Shown piece after piece: positions 26,842 through 35,237 of a stretch of 64,000 nt of DNA (positions are counted from its first letter, which is position 1; the number at the start of each line of letters is the position of its first letter). Below the pieces are notes generated by a model. It had not been told where the DNA came from, did no database searches, and saw only the letters and a list, made by a program, of their open reading frames with translations. Both the position numbers and the translations under genes were made by a program. This DNA is from CAZPZZ01 sp964591245 (GTDB lineage Bacteria; Acidobacteriota; Vicinamibacteria; Vicinamibacterales; UBA8438), in contig CAZPZZ010000004.1 of NCBI GenBank assembly GCA_964591245.1, positions 4,887 through 68,886 on the forward strand, given 5' to 3'.

Positions 26842-27822
26842 ATGACGGAACGCAAAACCGGACTTGCCGTAGAACAGGAACTGATTTCACCGCTACTCAT
26901 GAGGTTCCGGCTGCAACCCGAACCCGGGAGTCCATTTCACAACTACACAGCGGGGCAATACATCGCCTTGCGCCGGGACGATTGTAAGTTGACACGTAAG
27001 ACCGGATTCGCGCCAGACGGAAAAGCCACCTACGAACCAGAACTCGATCCGTGGGGACGACAAACGCTCGGCCCCGTGACCCATGCATACTCGATTGCCT
27101 CTGCCCCTTCTGAGACCGCTGAGTTTGGGTGGCTCGAGTTCCTCGTGGCACTCGAATACGGCATCCATGGCCTACCTGGACGACTGAGTGAAGCGCTCTT
27201 TGGAATGAACGACGAGGCCGGTTGCGAAGTATCGTACATGGATCGCTTCGCAGGCGATTTTACGCTCGAAGCGAGAGTAAAACAGGCCGAGAACGTCTTG
27301 ATGGTCGGCACCGGTACGGGCGTGGCACCATTTGTCTCAATGATGAAGGAACTGCACGCGCGGGCGGACCCGGGAAACGACCGCCGGTATACACTGGTCC
27401 ATACGCATCGCACCGAGGCAGAACTCGCCTATCACAAAGCACTCTTCGACATCGAAGTCGCCGGTCGGGTCGACTTCGTGTACATACCGACGCTCAGCCG
27501 CCCCACGGCCACAACCGCGACGGGCCAGCGGGTCGGCCAAGGACGCGCGAGCAACGTCATTCGACACCTTTACGACTTGCCAACGACGGAACAGGACAAA
27601 CTCGCCAACGCCCGCGGCGAAGTCGCCGTCGCTGCCGCCAACTTGGCCCTCGAACGTCTGGTGCATCCCGTCCTCCCCAACCATCTATCGACGTCAGAAC
27701 TGAAGACTCGCATCGAACCAAGTCAGTCGGTTCTCCTCGCCTGTGGGAACCCGGCGTCCATGGCCGACCTCCAGTCCACGGCGGCGCACCTGGATCTACG
27801 GTGTGAACAGGAAGCCTGGTAG
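26842..27822 (+). CDS. Ferredoxin-NADP reductase-like flavoprotein
   Basis: 326 residues from ATG 26842; a longer frame begins at 26800. FAD-binding part: 'YTAGQYIALRR' and 'HAYSIASAPSE' (RxYS-type flavin motif with His in place of Arg). NAD(P)-binding part: 'VLMVGTGTGVAPFVSMMKEL', 'RYTLVHTHRTEAELAY' and 'VLLACGNPASM'. About 25 residues are inserted between the first FAD strand and the 'HAYS' motif ('KTGFAPDGKATYEPELDPWG'). Fpr-type enzymes move electrons between NADPH and ferredoxin or flavodoxin. It stands alone, 270 bases after the Spy-like gene. Confidence 0.8.
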   Translation: MTERKTGLAVEQELISPLLMRFRLQPEPGSPFHNYTAGQYIALRRDDCKLTRKTGFAPDGKATYEPELDPWGRQTLGPVTHAYSIASAPSETAEFGWLEFLVALEYGIHGLPGRLSEALFGMNDEAGCEVSYMDRFAGDFTLEARVKQAENVLMVGTGTGVAPFVSMMKELHARADPGNDRRYTLVHTHRTEAELAYHKALFDIEVAGRVDFVYIPTLSRPTATTATGQRVGQGRASNVIRHLYDLPTTEQDKLANARGEVAVAAANLALERLVHPVLPNHLSTSELKTRIEPSQSVLLACGNPASMADLQSTAAHLDLRCEQEAW

Positions 27823-28025
27823 CGTAAGACGCGGTGAATTCGCATGGAGACACCTGGGGACTTCACGTCTTCGCGAGACTGACCAGAGGACGTCCTCACG
27901 AAAACCACACGGTCACGGCAGAGCCCACAACAGAGCCACGATCAATTTTTTGGGTATAAAGCCGGCCCCCAATGGAACCGCCGTAACTGGTACAGAACGA
28001 CGGGGTCATCCCGATCGCAGAATAC

Positions 28026-28457
28026 TTATGTGGAAAACGTGACCGTGTCGGTGATCTGCAAACCGTGCTCGAGGGTCTTATGTACTGGACATCGGCGAGC
28101 AACTTGCAGCAATTGGTCGCGCTCAACCGAGGTCAAATCTCCGTAGACGGTAATCTGACTCTCGATCTGGTTGACCAGCCCATCTGGACGTCCGTCGCAG
28201 TTGACACAATCGTCTGAGTGCACCCTGTCGCACTCTAGGATGACATCGACACCTGCCAGTGGAATATTTTTCTGCGTCGCATAGAGACGCAACGTCATGG
28301 CCATACACGCGGCAAAGCTACCAAGCAGAAACTCGTAGGGAGTTGGCCCACTGTTCGCGCCACCCGCCTCCGGCGGCTCATCGCTCCGCCAGAGAAATTG
28401 GCGAGATCGGATATCGACCGCGGTACCGCTCTTCAGCGAGGCTTTGATCGTCGCCAT
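28026..28457 (-). CDS. OsmC/Ohr-family peroxide reductase
   Basis: 143 residues, the typical size. The two redox cysteines are Cys51 ('GSFAACMAMTL') and Cys123 ('ARRCPVHKTL'), and the 'GPTPYEFLLGS' stretch precedes the first. These proteins reduce organic hydroperoxides using lipoyl or thiol donors. Cysteines 84 and 87 ('DDCVNCDG') add an extra CxxC-type pair in a loop that OsmC itself does not need. A 200-base gap separates its stop from the convergent reductase gene. Confidence 0.85.
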   Translation of the reverse strand: MATIKASLKSGTAVDIRSRQFLWRSDEPPEAGGANSGPTPYEFLLGSFAACMAMTLRLYATQKNIPLAGVDVILECDRVHSDDCVNCDGRPDGLVNQIESQITVYGDLTSVERDQLLQVARRCPVHKTLEHGLQITDTVTFST

Positions 28458-28750
28458 AATGGCTTCTTCTCAAATAAGGCCAGCCCCGAGCACTCTGACT
28501 CGATGCCCTAACGTAACCGGCACCACCACAACGGCAACGACTACATGGGCGACAACAAGACCGCATGACACACCCCGTGCGGCAAGCCCGGAGCGCCAGT
28601 ATACAAGGATTCACAACTTGTCTCTTGGACAAGACTGGCCCTCCGAGCGATGTCCTGCACCTCTGGTCTGTTGAACAGTACCTACCGATAGAATCACCGG
28701 CGCGGTGACGGTCCCAGGCTCAGACAAACAGGAAACTCAATTACTCCCAC

Positions 28751-29602
28751 TCACTCGCGCACGGTAAGACGAACGTTCAATGCCATGGTCTGGCCACGAC
28801 GCACGTCAACGTCGGTTACGTACGTGTGGTGACCTTCACTCCGCACTTCCAATCGATGACGCCCCTCACCAACCACAAGCTCAAGCAGTTCCCCATCCGA
28901 ACTAAGCCACTGTTCTCCGTCAACGAAGACAAGAGCCCCGAATGGCTGCACGCGGATGGCCAAGGTTCCGAATCCGGCGTTCTCGGCAACCTCAACCGTC
29001 GACTGCCTGGTCGTCACCGGAAGCGGCCGACCAGACAAGGGCTGCAGAGCATTGTTCTCAGTCTCCATTGGCTCTGGCGGAACCGGTGGTGAGGGATTGG
29101 CCTCACCTGGCACCAAACGTTCCATCTCATGCTTGATGTGATACGTCGACCCGATCGCCAGGTAGAAGCGCTCCTCCACTCCCCGATAGCCCGGATGCCG
29201 AAGGGAAATCTCGTGCTCACCCGGCGGTAAATGGAGGCGCTGAAAAAATCCATCGTAGCTGTCGACGACCCCGGCGTAATAGCCGTCAACGTAGACCTCT
29301 GTTTCTACGGGTTTCGTCTCGATTCGGACAGAACCGACCTCGCGAGCCAGAGCCCCATAATGCGGATATGGCCGCCAAAAATCGTAAAACGGACTGTAAT
29401 AGTAGGGGCTGTAAAAGCCAACTCGCGGGCCTGACCACACTCTGGTGTACAGCCGCCGCGCAGGCCTTACGTGGGAGACTGGCGGTCGACTCGGACGCCG
29501 TACAGCCCGACGACGTTGAGCATCAACCTCGACCATCCACCCTGACATCACCAGCCCCGCGACGATGCAGCTCGCACTAATCAGTTTTTTGGCAACAGAC
29601 AC
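28751..29602 (-). CDS. Exported PEGA-domain protein
   Basis: 283 residues from GTG 29602, five bases after AAGGAGG; the frame extends to 29656 but without a ribosome site. The signal peptide ends near VDAQ (about 29). An Arg/Pro/Tyr-rich stretch ('YSPYYYSPFYDFWRPYPHYG') leads to two PEGA modules: one near 'GSVRIETKPVETEVYVDGYYAG' and one near 'GTLAIRVQPFGALVFVDGEQW'. PEGA repeats are surface or periplasmic beta domains of unknown function, often binding the cell wall. Confidence 0.75.
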   Translation of the reverse strand: MSVAKKLISASCIVAGLVMSGWMVEVDAQRRRAVRRPSRPPVSHVRPARRLYTRVWSGPRVGFYSPYYYSPFYDFWRPYPHYGALAREVGSVRIETKPVETEVYVDGYYAGVVDSYDGFFQRLHLPPGEHEISLRHPGYRGVEERFYLAIGSTYHIKHEMERLVPGEANPSPPVPPEPMETENNALQPLSGRPLPVTTRQSTVEVAENAGFGTLAIRVQPFGALVFVDGEQWLSSDGELLELVVGEGRHRLEVRSEGHHTYVTDVDVRRGQTMALNVRLTVRE

Positions 29603-29987
29603 CAATACCCTCCTTGCAAGCGCGTTGCTCGCGCTCTGCAATTGCAGATAGTGCAAACAGCGTTCCGAAAAGCATTCGCCAGCGCGATGGTCCGAATCTG
29701 CTCACAAACACTCCGCGCACGTGGACTTGAGCCCGCCCGACCACTGCACAGTCCCCCTTCTCCGATGGAGTCAACAGACCCGGTTGTCACTTTCCCAGGC
29801 ACGCACCTGTCCTCTCTCTGTGACACGGTCACGTGTGGGTAAGGCCGGACCGGATGTTGCGCGCCACCACGACAACAGAAGTTGGTTCCTGAAGATTCAG
29901 TGGACGCCGACGTACGCCGGGCGAAGGGTGATACGAATGGTGTGAGAGGGGTGGGCCTATCGTCGTCCCGAAACCTACCGCGCCTCG
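29603..29987. other. Intergenic region, no gene seen
   Basis: About 385 bases between the PEGA gene start (leftward) and the end of the CNNM/CBS gene (leftward). Short frames here have no ribosome sites or recognisable products. It probably holds the PEGA promoter and the terminator of the hflKC operon; I could not pick out either. Confidence 0.4.
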
Positions 29988-31025
29988 CTACGTCAGAGAC
30001 CTTGCATCCGGCATTTCTCGCTGCTGACGGGCGAAGGCACGCAAATCGGCAACCTGGTCGAATTCATCAACGATCTCGCGACCGAGGATCTCCTCGAGCA
30101 CATCTTCGAGCGTGACGATACCGCTGATGCTTCCAAACTCGTCGGTCACGACCATCAAATGCTGACGCTGCTCGAGCGCAGTCCGGAGCAGGTAATCCAA
30201 CTTCGCCGTTTCGACCACGAAATGCACCGGTCTCATCAACTGGTCGAGTGTCGTGTCGAACTCGTCTTTCGCAGCCGCACGAAGAATGTCACGCCGATAC
30301 ACGATACCAACGATGTCATCTGGATTCTCGTCGTAAACGGGAACCCGACTATGTTGGAGTAGTTGCTCCTCGCTAGCCGCGTCAACCAGACTCGTACCAG
30401 TCTGCAAGGTAAACAACACTGTACGAGGGGTCATGATCTCCGCAGCCGTTTTCGCATCAAGCGCCAGCACGTTGCTAATCACGTCGGCCTCGTGAGGCTG
30501 GAAATCTCCGGTACTCAGCCCCCGCCGCACCATCAGCAGAAGATCCTCATCCGAAACCCGTTCGTTCTGGTGGCCTGCGGCCACCAATCGAGTCACCAGG
30601 CGGCTGAGCCAAATGATCGGCGTACAGATGAACACTAACGCCATTAACGGGCGCGCTATGGGACCTGAGAGTTGCCTGGCATAGATCACGCCGGCCGTCT
30701 TCGGGATAATCTCCGAAACAAGCAGAATCGCCAGGGTAAAGGCCGCAGAAAAATAGCCGATCCAGATCGAGCCGAAAACGTTGGACGCAATAGCACCGGC
30801 CAGCGCAGCCCCACCCGTATTAGCAACCGTATTTAGCGACAGTATGGCCGCAATGGGCCGGTCGACATGCGAGCGCAGAACTCGCAAAATCGGGCCGCTC
30901 GGTTTCCCAGCTCGCTCCAGCGCGTCGATTTGCGAGAGCGGTACCGAATAGAGAACCGCTTCAAAAAGTGAGCAGGCCGCAGAAGTCAGCACCACCAGCG
31001 CGACGACAACAGCGAGTTCAAGCAT
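29988..31025 (-). CDS. CNNM/CorC-type membrane protein with CBS pair
   Basis: 345 residues from ATG 31025; the frame extends to 31079 (ATG), which would place the start beside the hflC stop. Residues 1-170 are a DUF21/CNNM transmembrane domain with 'ACSLFEAVLYSVPL', 'NTVANTGGAALAGAI' and 'LLVSEIIPKTAG'. Two CBS domains follow ('IMTPRTVLFTL', 'HSRVPVYDENPDDIVGIV', 'LMVVTDEFGSISGIVTLEDVLEEILG'). The C-terminal CorC/HlyC domain of many relatives is absent. Family members are linked to Mg2+ or Co2+ transport. Directly follows hflK-hflC. Confidence 0.82.
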   Translation of the reverse strand: MLELAVVVALVVLTSAACSLFEAVLYSVPLSQIDALERAGKPSGPILRVLRSHVDRPIAAILSLNTVANTGGAALAGAIASNVFGSIWIGYFSAAFTLAILLVSEIIPKTAGVIYARQLSGPIARPLMALVFICTPIIWLSRLVTRLVAAGHQNERVSDEDLLLMVRRGLSTGDFQPHEADVISNVLALDAKTAAEIMTPRTVLFTLQTGTSLVDAASEEQLLQHSRVPVYDENPDDIVGIVYRRDILRAAAKDEFDTTLDQLMRPVHFVVETAKLDYLLRTALEQRQHLMVVTDEFGSISGIVTLEDVLEEILGREIVDEFDQVADLRAFARQQREMPDARSLT

Positions 31026-31084
31026 GACTGACTCTATGACCAGAAAGCGGACGGGACGTGGCCTACCACCACGCCCCATCAACG

Positions 31085-32017
31085 CTACTGCGGGGTTTCG
31101 AGAAACCGCAACAACTCACTATCCGTCCCCAGAATAAAAAACGTACTGGGATCCATCGTTCGTTCGTAGGTCTCAAGGGATTTTGTGAATGCGTAGAACG
31201 CTGCGTCGCGCCCATACGCCTCGGCGTAGATTTGGGTTGCCTCCGCGTCAGCGTCTCCGCGCAACCCTTCGGCCGCCCGAAAAGCCTCCGACTGGATTCG
31301 CGCCAAATCGCGTTCCCGTTCGCCCTCAATCCTTGCAGATTCCCCCTGTCCCTCGGAGCGGAACTCCTCGGCGATACGCTGGCGTTCCGCAATCATCCGC
31401 GCAAAGACATCTTGCTGGACATCAGCAATGTAATTGATCCGCTTGAATTGAAGGTCCAGTAGTTCAATCCCAAGCTCTGAGACCGCCGCGGCGGCCGCCT
31501 CGAGAATCTCACGCGTGATCGCCTCGCGGCCAGTCATGATAGGTACGAGCCGCTCATCTCCCTCGCCAGCGACGGCACCTATATTCGTTGGTTCACGATT
31601 GCTCGTGCGAACAATTTCAATGAGATCGTGACGGGCCACGGCGTTTCGAGTCTCCCCATCAAGAATGTCATCTAGTCGCGATTGGGCGCCACGTTCGTCA
31701 CGGAGTCGCTGAAAAAAGAGAAGCGGGTCAGTGATACGCCACCGAGCGTAGGTATCGACCCAGATGAATCGCCGATCTCTGGTCGGAACCTGATTGGGAT
31801 AACCATCCCACTCAAGAAACCGTTTCTCGAACATGTTCGCGGTCTGGATGAACGGCAGCTTGAAATGGAGACCAGGCTCTGTCACCGGTTCTCCGACGGG
31901 TTCACCGAACTGAGTGATGATCGCCTGGTTAATTTCGCTCACAGTGTAGACTGAACCGCCAGCCAACGCGATGGAGACGATCGTAGCGACCAAAGTAAGT
32001 GATTGAAAAGCTCTCAT
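31085..32017 (-). CDS. hflC: HflC protease modulator
   Basis: 310 residues, normal for HflC. An N-terminal membrane anchor (5-22) precedes the SPFH/band-7 domain: 'FGEPVGEPVTEPGLHFKLPF', 'WDGYPNQVPTRDRRFIWVDT' region and 'ELLDLQFKRINYI'. A charged coiled coil 'MIAERQRIAEEFRSEGQGE' and 'DADAEATQIYAEAYGRDAAFYAF' follow. HflKC forms a membrane cage around the FtsH protease and tunes its access to membrane substrates. Overlaps hflK by four bases. Confidence 0.9.
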   Translation of the reverse strand: MRAFQSLTLVATIVSIALAGGSVYTVSEINQAIITQFGEPVGEPVTEPGLHFKLPFIQTANMFEKRFLEWDGYPNQVPTRDRRFIWVDTYARWRITDPLLFFQRLRDERGAQSRLDDILDGETRNAVARHDLIEIVRTSNREPTNIGAVAGEGDERLVPIMTGREAITREILEAAAAAVSELGIELLDLQFKRINYIADVQQDVFARMIAERQRIAEEFRSEGQGESARIEGERERDLARIQSEAFRAAEGLRGDADAEATQIYAEAYGRDAAFYAFTKSLETYERTMDPSTFFILGTDSELLRFLETPQ

Positions 32018-33048
32018 TGGCCACCTCCTGCACGCGTCGCCGAATCAACCAATGGAGCCATCGCCGTTCGCGCCCCGCCGTCGAGTGAGAGAAGCGGTAA
32101 CACGCCGGTCGCGCCCTCGGCGACGTACACCTTCCGACCGACGGAGGGGAGAATTCGTTGCATCGTTTCGAGATAGAGCCGTCGACGGGTGACCGCCGGG
32201 GCCTGGCGGTACGCGGCCTCGACCGTGGAGAAACGTGACGCTTCCCCCTCAGCACGGTTGACACGATCCAAGGCATAACCCTCGGCCTGCAGGATCGTCT
32301 GCTCCGCTTCACCGCGCGCTCGAGGGATGACCGCGTTGTATTCGGCGAGAGCCTCGTTGATGAGCCTGTCTCGCTGTTGCTGGGCCTGACTCACCTCATC
32401 CCACGACGGTTTCACCGGATCGGGCGGGTTCACGTCTTGCAAGACCACCTGGTCGATGGCAATACCCATCTGGTATTGGTCCGTCAGAGCCTGCAAGCGA
32501 GCCTCGACGGCAGTCTCAATTTCCTGGCGTCCGACCGTCACGACCTCAGTAACAGTCCGATCCCCGACCGTTTCACGCATGACCGCCTCGTTCATGGCAC
32601 GGAACGTCTCTTCGAGATTCCGTACTTTAAAGAGGTACTCGTATGGATCGTCAACCCGATATTGGACAATCCATTCAACGACCGCCACGTTGAGGTCGCC
32701 GGTCAACATAACTGATTCATCGCCGATCTGCTGCTGCTGCCCCGCGTACTGGGTGCGGATGCCTGCATCAACGGTGCGGAAACCAAATTCTTGCTTGAGT
32801 TGTCGCTGTACGGGAACCCGCTGCATCACTTCTACAAACGGAATCTTGAAGTGCAGACCAGGCTCAGTGGTACGGGAGTACTTCCCAAAGCGGAGCACCA
32901 CACCAACCTCTTCCGGCTCAACCTGGAAAGCAGTGCCGGCCGCCGCGACCAGCGCAACAATCGCAACCACTCCGATGGCCGCATTGCGCCAGGGAATCTT
33001 GGGCACCCTGAACTGACTCACGTCAACGACGCGAAAATTGTCATCCAT
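32014..33048 (-). CDS. hflK: HflK protease modulator
   Basis: 344 residues. One membrane segment (about 23-43, 'AIGVVAIVALVAAAGTAFQV') then the SPFH domain with 'VEPEEVGVVLRFGKYSRTTEPG', 'IVQYRVDDPYEYLFKVRN' and 'MGIAIDQVVLQDVNPPDPV', the last being an HflK hallmark. The C-terminal coiled coil has 'RGEAEQTILQAEGYALDRVNRAEGE'. The glycine-rich N-terminal tail seen in Escherichia coli HflK is missing. The ATG is preceded by GGAGA-like sequence (AGAAGGAGAAG). First gene of the hflK-hflC-CNNM operon. Confidence 0.9.
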   Translation of the reverse strand: MDDNFRVVDVSQFRVPKIPWRNAAIGVVAIVALVAAAGTAFQVEPEEVGVVLRFGKYSRTTEPGLHFKIPFVEVMQRVPVQRQLKQEFGFRTVDAGIRTQYAGQQQQIGDESVMLTGDLNVAVVEWIVQYRVDDPYEYLFKVRNLEETFRAMNEAVMRETVGDRTVTEVVTVGRQEIETAVEARLQALTDQYQMGIAIDQVVLQDVNPPDPVKPSWDEVSQAQQQRDRLINEALAEYNAVIPRARGEAEQTILQAEGYALDRVNRAEGEASRFSTVEAAYRQAPAVTRRRLYLETMQRILPSVGRKVYVAEGATGVLPLLSLDGGARTAMAPLVDSATRAGGGQ

Positions 33049-33304
33049 GCAGCTTCTCCTTCTCTACCAACGGGGACGCTAGGCACATCCTCTTCTGAGG
33101 AAATCTGTACCTCTTAGTACTTTAGCGCGATTCAGGCCGCCGCTGTTCCCACACCGCGCACAATCTGACTCGCAGTGACCACGTCGACCGAAAACAGGTT
33201 CATCTCAGGGAGTCCCGCTTCAGCCCCCCAAGGCGTCACGGCGTGTGGTGAGACACGTGGAGCACAAGTCCTCTGCGGGTCCCGCCGCGCCACCTGGGGT
33301 ACTT

Positions 33305-34503
33305 CTATTTCTTGGTGAACCGATCCCAGTCACGGGCCGTACCTGGTTCACGATCGGTCTGCANNNNNNNNNNNNNNNNNNNNNNNNNNNNNNNNNNNNN
33401 NNNNNNNNNNNNNNNNNNNNNNNNNNNNNNNNNNNNNNNNNNNNNNNNNNNNNNNNNNNNNNNTTCTTGGTGAACCGATCCCAGTCACGGGCCGTACCTG
33501 GTTCACGATCGGTCTGCATGATTTGCATCCACTCGGGATATTCGACGGGCAGCGCGCTCACACTGTTCAGACGGTCGAGTTCCTGATCAGAGAGTGAAAC
33601 GGTGACCGAGTTCAAGTTATCGTCGAGCTGATCGAGTCGTTTGGCCCCGATGATGACGCTGGTAACTCCAGGACGATGCAGTAGCCAGGCGAGCGCAATC
33701 TGCGCCACCGAGACTCCATGTGCGGTGGCAACTTCAGCCATCACGTCAACAATGTCGAATCCCCGGTTCTTATCAATGGGTGGAAAGTCGAACGTCACTC
33801 GCCGAGCATTCGGGTCGGTCTCGTGGTCCCTCGTGAACTTCCCCGTAAGAAATCCTCCCGCCAGCGGGCTCCAGGGAAGCACGGCGAGACCCTGGTCCTC
33901 CACCAGGGGGAGCATCTCGCGTTCAAGTTCTCGCCCAGCGATCGAGTAATAGGATTGTGTGCTGATGAACTCGGCCAAGCCGTGCTGACGGGAGATACCG
34001 AGCGATTTCATAAGCTGCCAGGCGGTCAGGTTAGAACATCCGATGTATCGCACCTTACCGGTACGAACTAAATCCGTCAGCGCCAGGAGCGTTTCCGCAA
34101 TGTCCGTTACCGGATCGTGGCCATGGATCTGATACAAATCGATGTAGTCCGTCCCCAGCCGACGCAGGCTGGCGTCGCATTGCTGCATGATGTGCACACG
34201 CGACAAACCAATCTCATTGGGCCCCTCTCCCATGCGTCCGCGTACTTTTGTCGCCACAATCACATCCGAACGGCGCGCCCCGAGCGCCTTCCCGAGCAAC
34301 TCCTCTGATTGCCCGACGGAATAGACGTTCGCCGTGTCGAAGAAGTTGATACCCGCATCAAGGGATCGGTGCACCAACGCATCCGCCTCAGACTGCCCGA
34401 GACCGCCGATGGCCTCGAAAATTCCGGTTCCCCCAAACGTCATGGCCCCCAGACAGAGTTCAGAGACGTAGACGCCCGTGCACCCAAGACGGCGGTATTT
34501 CAT
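33305..34503 (-). CDS. Aldo/keto reductase, interrupted by a false assembly gap
   Basis: About 347 residues once the gap is closed. AKR tetrad is present: Asp and Tyr in 'NFFDTANVYSVGQ', Lys in 'VIVATKVRG', His in 'LYQIHGHDP'; the NADP site includes 'VTSVIIGAKRLDQLDDNL'. Members reduce aldehydes or ketones with NADPH. On the right of the N run the frame ends '...RDWDRFTK'; on the left the same 55 bases recur and continue to a TAG at 33305-33307. Merging the copies gives an ordinary end 'RFTKK'. The frame reading past that stop to 33220 is an artefact of the gap. Overlaps the esterase gene by four bases at its start. Confidence 0.85.
33309..33518. repeat. Identical 55-bp copies on both sides of a 100-N gap
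   Basis: Bases 33309-33363 and 33464-33518 are the same, separated only by Ns at 33364-33463. Two overlapping contig ends were joined without being merged. The true sequence very likely has one copy and no gap. Confidence 0.9.
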
Positions 34504-35195
34504 CGCTCAGCCCACCGCTCGAGTACCCACTCCCCGGCTTCCTGAAGTGGCGCCGCGCCCATCCGGAAATGTCCCACGCCTTCCAGCGCCTTGAATGCAA
34601 CGGTCTGGCCCCGTGCGGCCATATCCTGCGAGAGGCGTTCCGCCGGTTCGAAAGGGACGACTTCATCATCACGGGCATGGATGATGTAAACCGGCATATC
34701 ACCAACCTGCGTGGCGTCGTCCTCGGCGCGAGCCGCCATCGGAATCGCAGCAGTAAAGAGGTCTGGATGGCGGGTCGCAAGAAACCAGGTACCCCGGCCT
34801 CCCATGCTGAAGCCCGTGATGAGAATCCGCTCAGGGTCGATCGAATAGCGAGCCCTCACGTCATCGATGAGTTCCAGTACAGCGCGCTCACTTGCAGGAT
34901 TCGTCCACCGGCGATCGGACACGTCCGGAGCGACGATGACACCCCCCCACGCTTGCAACGCCGGGCCGACCACTCCGCGAAGAAATTGCATCCCATAGCC
35001 GGGACCAGGAGATCCACCGGGATGCAGCGCCAACACCAACGGGACCGGTTCGGCTGCATCGTAGTCGCGGGGTACCCAGATGCCATAGGTCATCGGGCCC
35101 ACCTCGTCGACGTCGATCGTCGCGTTATGCAACCCCGAGGGTAACGGGTCCTGGACCAACGTGCCAATAAGTGCGAGAGCAAATAACCAGTGCAT
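34500..35195 (-). CDS. Exported esterase, alpha/beta hydrolase
   Basis: 231 residues from ATG 35195 (ATG 35198 adjacent), after GGGGG. A short hydrophobic start 'LFALALIGTLV' suggests export. Hydrolase motifs are 'LVLALHPGGSPGPG' (oxyanion), 'ITGFSMGGRGTWFLA' with the nucleophile in GFSMG, 'VYIIHARDDEVVPF' with the acid, and 'GVGHFRMG' with the histidine. This is the feruloyl esterase/PHB depolymerase-like class of the fold. The stop overlaps the aldo/keto reductase start, so the two form an operon. Confidence 0.78.
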   Translation of the reverse strand: MHWLFALALIGTLVQDPLPSGLHNATIDVDEVGPMTYGIWVPRDYDAAEPVPLVLALHPGGSPGPGYGMQFLRGVVGPALQAWGGVIVAPDVSDRRWTNPASERAVLELIDDVRARYSIDPERILITGFSMGGRGTWFLATRHPDLFTAAIPMAARAEDDATQVGDMPVYIIHARDDEVVPFEPAERLSQDMAARGQTVAFKALEGVGHFRMGAAPLQEAGEWVLERWAER

Positions 35196-35219
35196 CATGA
35201 TCCCCCTTGTCGTCCGGTC

Positions 35220-35227
35220 ATTATAAT
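35220..35227. promoter_or_regulatory. Near-palindromic -10 element between divergent genes
   Basis: The sequence ATTATAAT contains TATAAT on both strands (plus 35222-35227, minus 35225-35220). It lies between the esterase (leftward) and gltX (rightward). On the plus strand the TATAAT ends ten bases before the gltX ATG, which would give a leaderless or nearly leaderless mRNA. No good -35 is seen on either strand. Confidence 0.3.
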
Positions 35228-35237
35228 TGTGAGTTCC

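Noticed and set aside
28458..28750. Small RNA or tRNA between osmC and the PEGA gene
   Set aside because: Only a weak 6-bp hairpin is visible and there is no tRNA cloverleaf or T run.
29642..29945. Plus-strand frames upstream of the PEGA gene
   Set aside because: No ribosome site, no recognisable product, and uneven composition.
33220..33304. Extension of the aldo/keto reductase frame to 33220
   Set aside because: It depends on reading through Ns and a duplicated contig end; the natural stop is at 33305-33307.
33309..33518. 55-bp direct repeat as a mobile-element target duplication or recombination site
   Set aside because: The copies abut an N run exactly, which is the mark of unmerged contig ends.
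33245..33586. Plus-strand frame across the first N run
   Set aside because: Contains the gap and lies opposite a real gene.
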